From Trichocoleus desertorum NBK24 (lineage in GTDB: Bacteria > Cyanobacteriota > Cyanobacteriia > FACHB-46): a stretch of DNA of 64,000 nucleotides. Positions 63,867 to 64,000 of this stretch are shown here, in pieces. The stretch is from the NCBI RefSeq assembly GCF_030409055.1, contig NZ_CP116619.1, positions 839,628 to 903,627 on the forward strand. Direction: 5' to 3'. The notes under the pieces are model-generated. The model was not told the origin of the DNA. It saw only the letters and a program-made list of their open reading frames with translations, and did no database searches. Each line of letters starts with the position of its first letter. Within the stretch, counting starts at the first letter, position 1. Made by a program: the position numbers and the translations under genes.

Positions 63867-64000
63867 ATGAAGTTCAAAGTTGACTTAATCCAGCGGCGAG
63901 AAGTTTGGTGGCCAACCATTCCAGGCTGGGGTGTGATCTTGGGGAGCTTGTTGCTAGCGCTCACCCTCACGATCGCGAATATCCATCCTTTCCTCGCGGT
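63867..64000 (+). CDS. 5' end of a membrane-anchored protein, cut by window end
   Basis: 44 codons are visible. The sequence starts M-K-F-K-V-D-L-I-Q-R-R-E-V-W-W-P-T, then a hydrophobic helix (L-G-S-L-L-L-A-L-T-L-T-I) and I-H-P-F-L-A. From memory this start is typical of cyanobacterial YdcF/ElyC-like proteins, whose soluble domain follows a single N-terminal membrane helix; that domain is outside the window. Confidence 0.55.
   Translation, partial: MKFKVDLIQRREVWWPTIPGWGVILGSLLLALTLTIANIHPFLA

Overview
The window is chromosomal DNA from a cyanobacterium, probably a filamentous one. The evidence is the very frequent GCGATCGC (HIP1) octamer, the cyanobacterial gene order ndhL-DUF3007-trpA, a group I intron in the anticodon of tRNA-Leu(UAA), a hetZ-like gene, a CPP1-like J-domain protein, DUF928 and DUF2301 proteins, and many large hybrid histidine kinases. 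It does not look like a phage or plasmid. It is ordinary chromosome with small accessory patches.

Layout. 1-2442: the end of a TPR/glycosyltransferase fusion. 2586-4277: an AT-rich patch with an HNH protein and a VapBC-type toxin-antitoxin pair. 4302-9536: a small membrane protein, a Ser/Thr kinase, gyrB and miaA. 9711-11632: a second VapBC-type pair whose toxin gene is split by a decayed ISAzo13-family insertion sequence. 11768-21119: carbonic anhydrase, a TauE/SafE permease, a nuclease-like/DnaX-tail protein, UbiD decarboxylase, a RodZ-like protein, HPPD, a HAD hydrolase and a CPP1-like protein. 21610-26285: a response regulator and two histidine kinases. 26587-36466: HetZ, a Sua5/YciO protein, LarC, two related lipoproteins, a degenerate glutathione reductase paralogue, a flippase-like protein and an orphan protein. 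37115-39383: the intron-containing tRNA-Leu, then ndhL, DUF3007 and trpA. 39404-39666: a probable acetate kinase remnant beside a possible IS end. 39828-51919: an envelope and signalling block, with two secreted DUF11 proteins flanking a large predicted outer-membrane barrel, then FecR overlapping a CHASE2 hybrid kinase. 51988-64000: a pseudouridine synthase, a giant PAS/GAF kinase, glutathionyl-hydroquinone reductase, DUF928, proline iminopeptidase, a pentapeptide protein, GlsB, YjbQ, DUF2301 and the start of a further membrane protein.

How the genes work together. Housekeeping functions (DNA topology, tRNA modification, Trp synthesis, NDH-1, quinone and tocopherol precursors, bicarbonate/CO2 exchange) are interspersed with sensing modules. 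The best candidates for something undescribed are four. The first is the protein at 13574-14737, which seems to join a PD-(D/E)XK-like region to a DnaX tau-like C-terminal domain. The second is the glutathione reductase paralogue that keeps its redox cysteines but has lost its NADPH-binding signature. The third is the DUF11-barrel-DUF11-FecR-CHASE2 block. The fourth is the in-frame palindromic repeat inside larC. All family assignments come from recognising motifs by eye; no database search was run.
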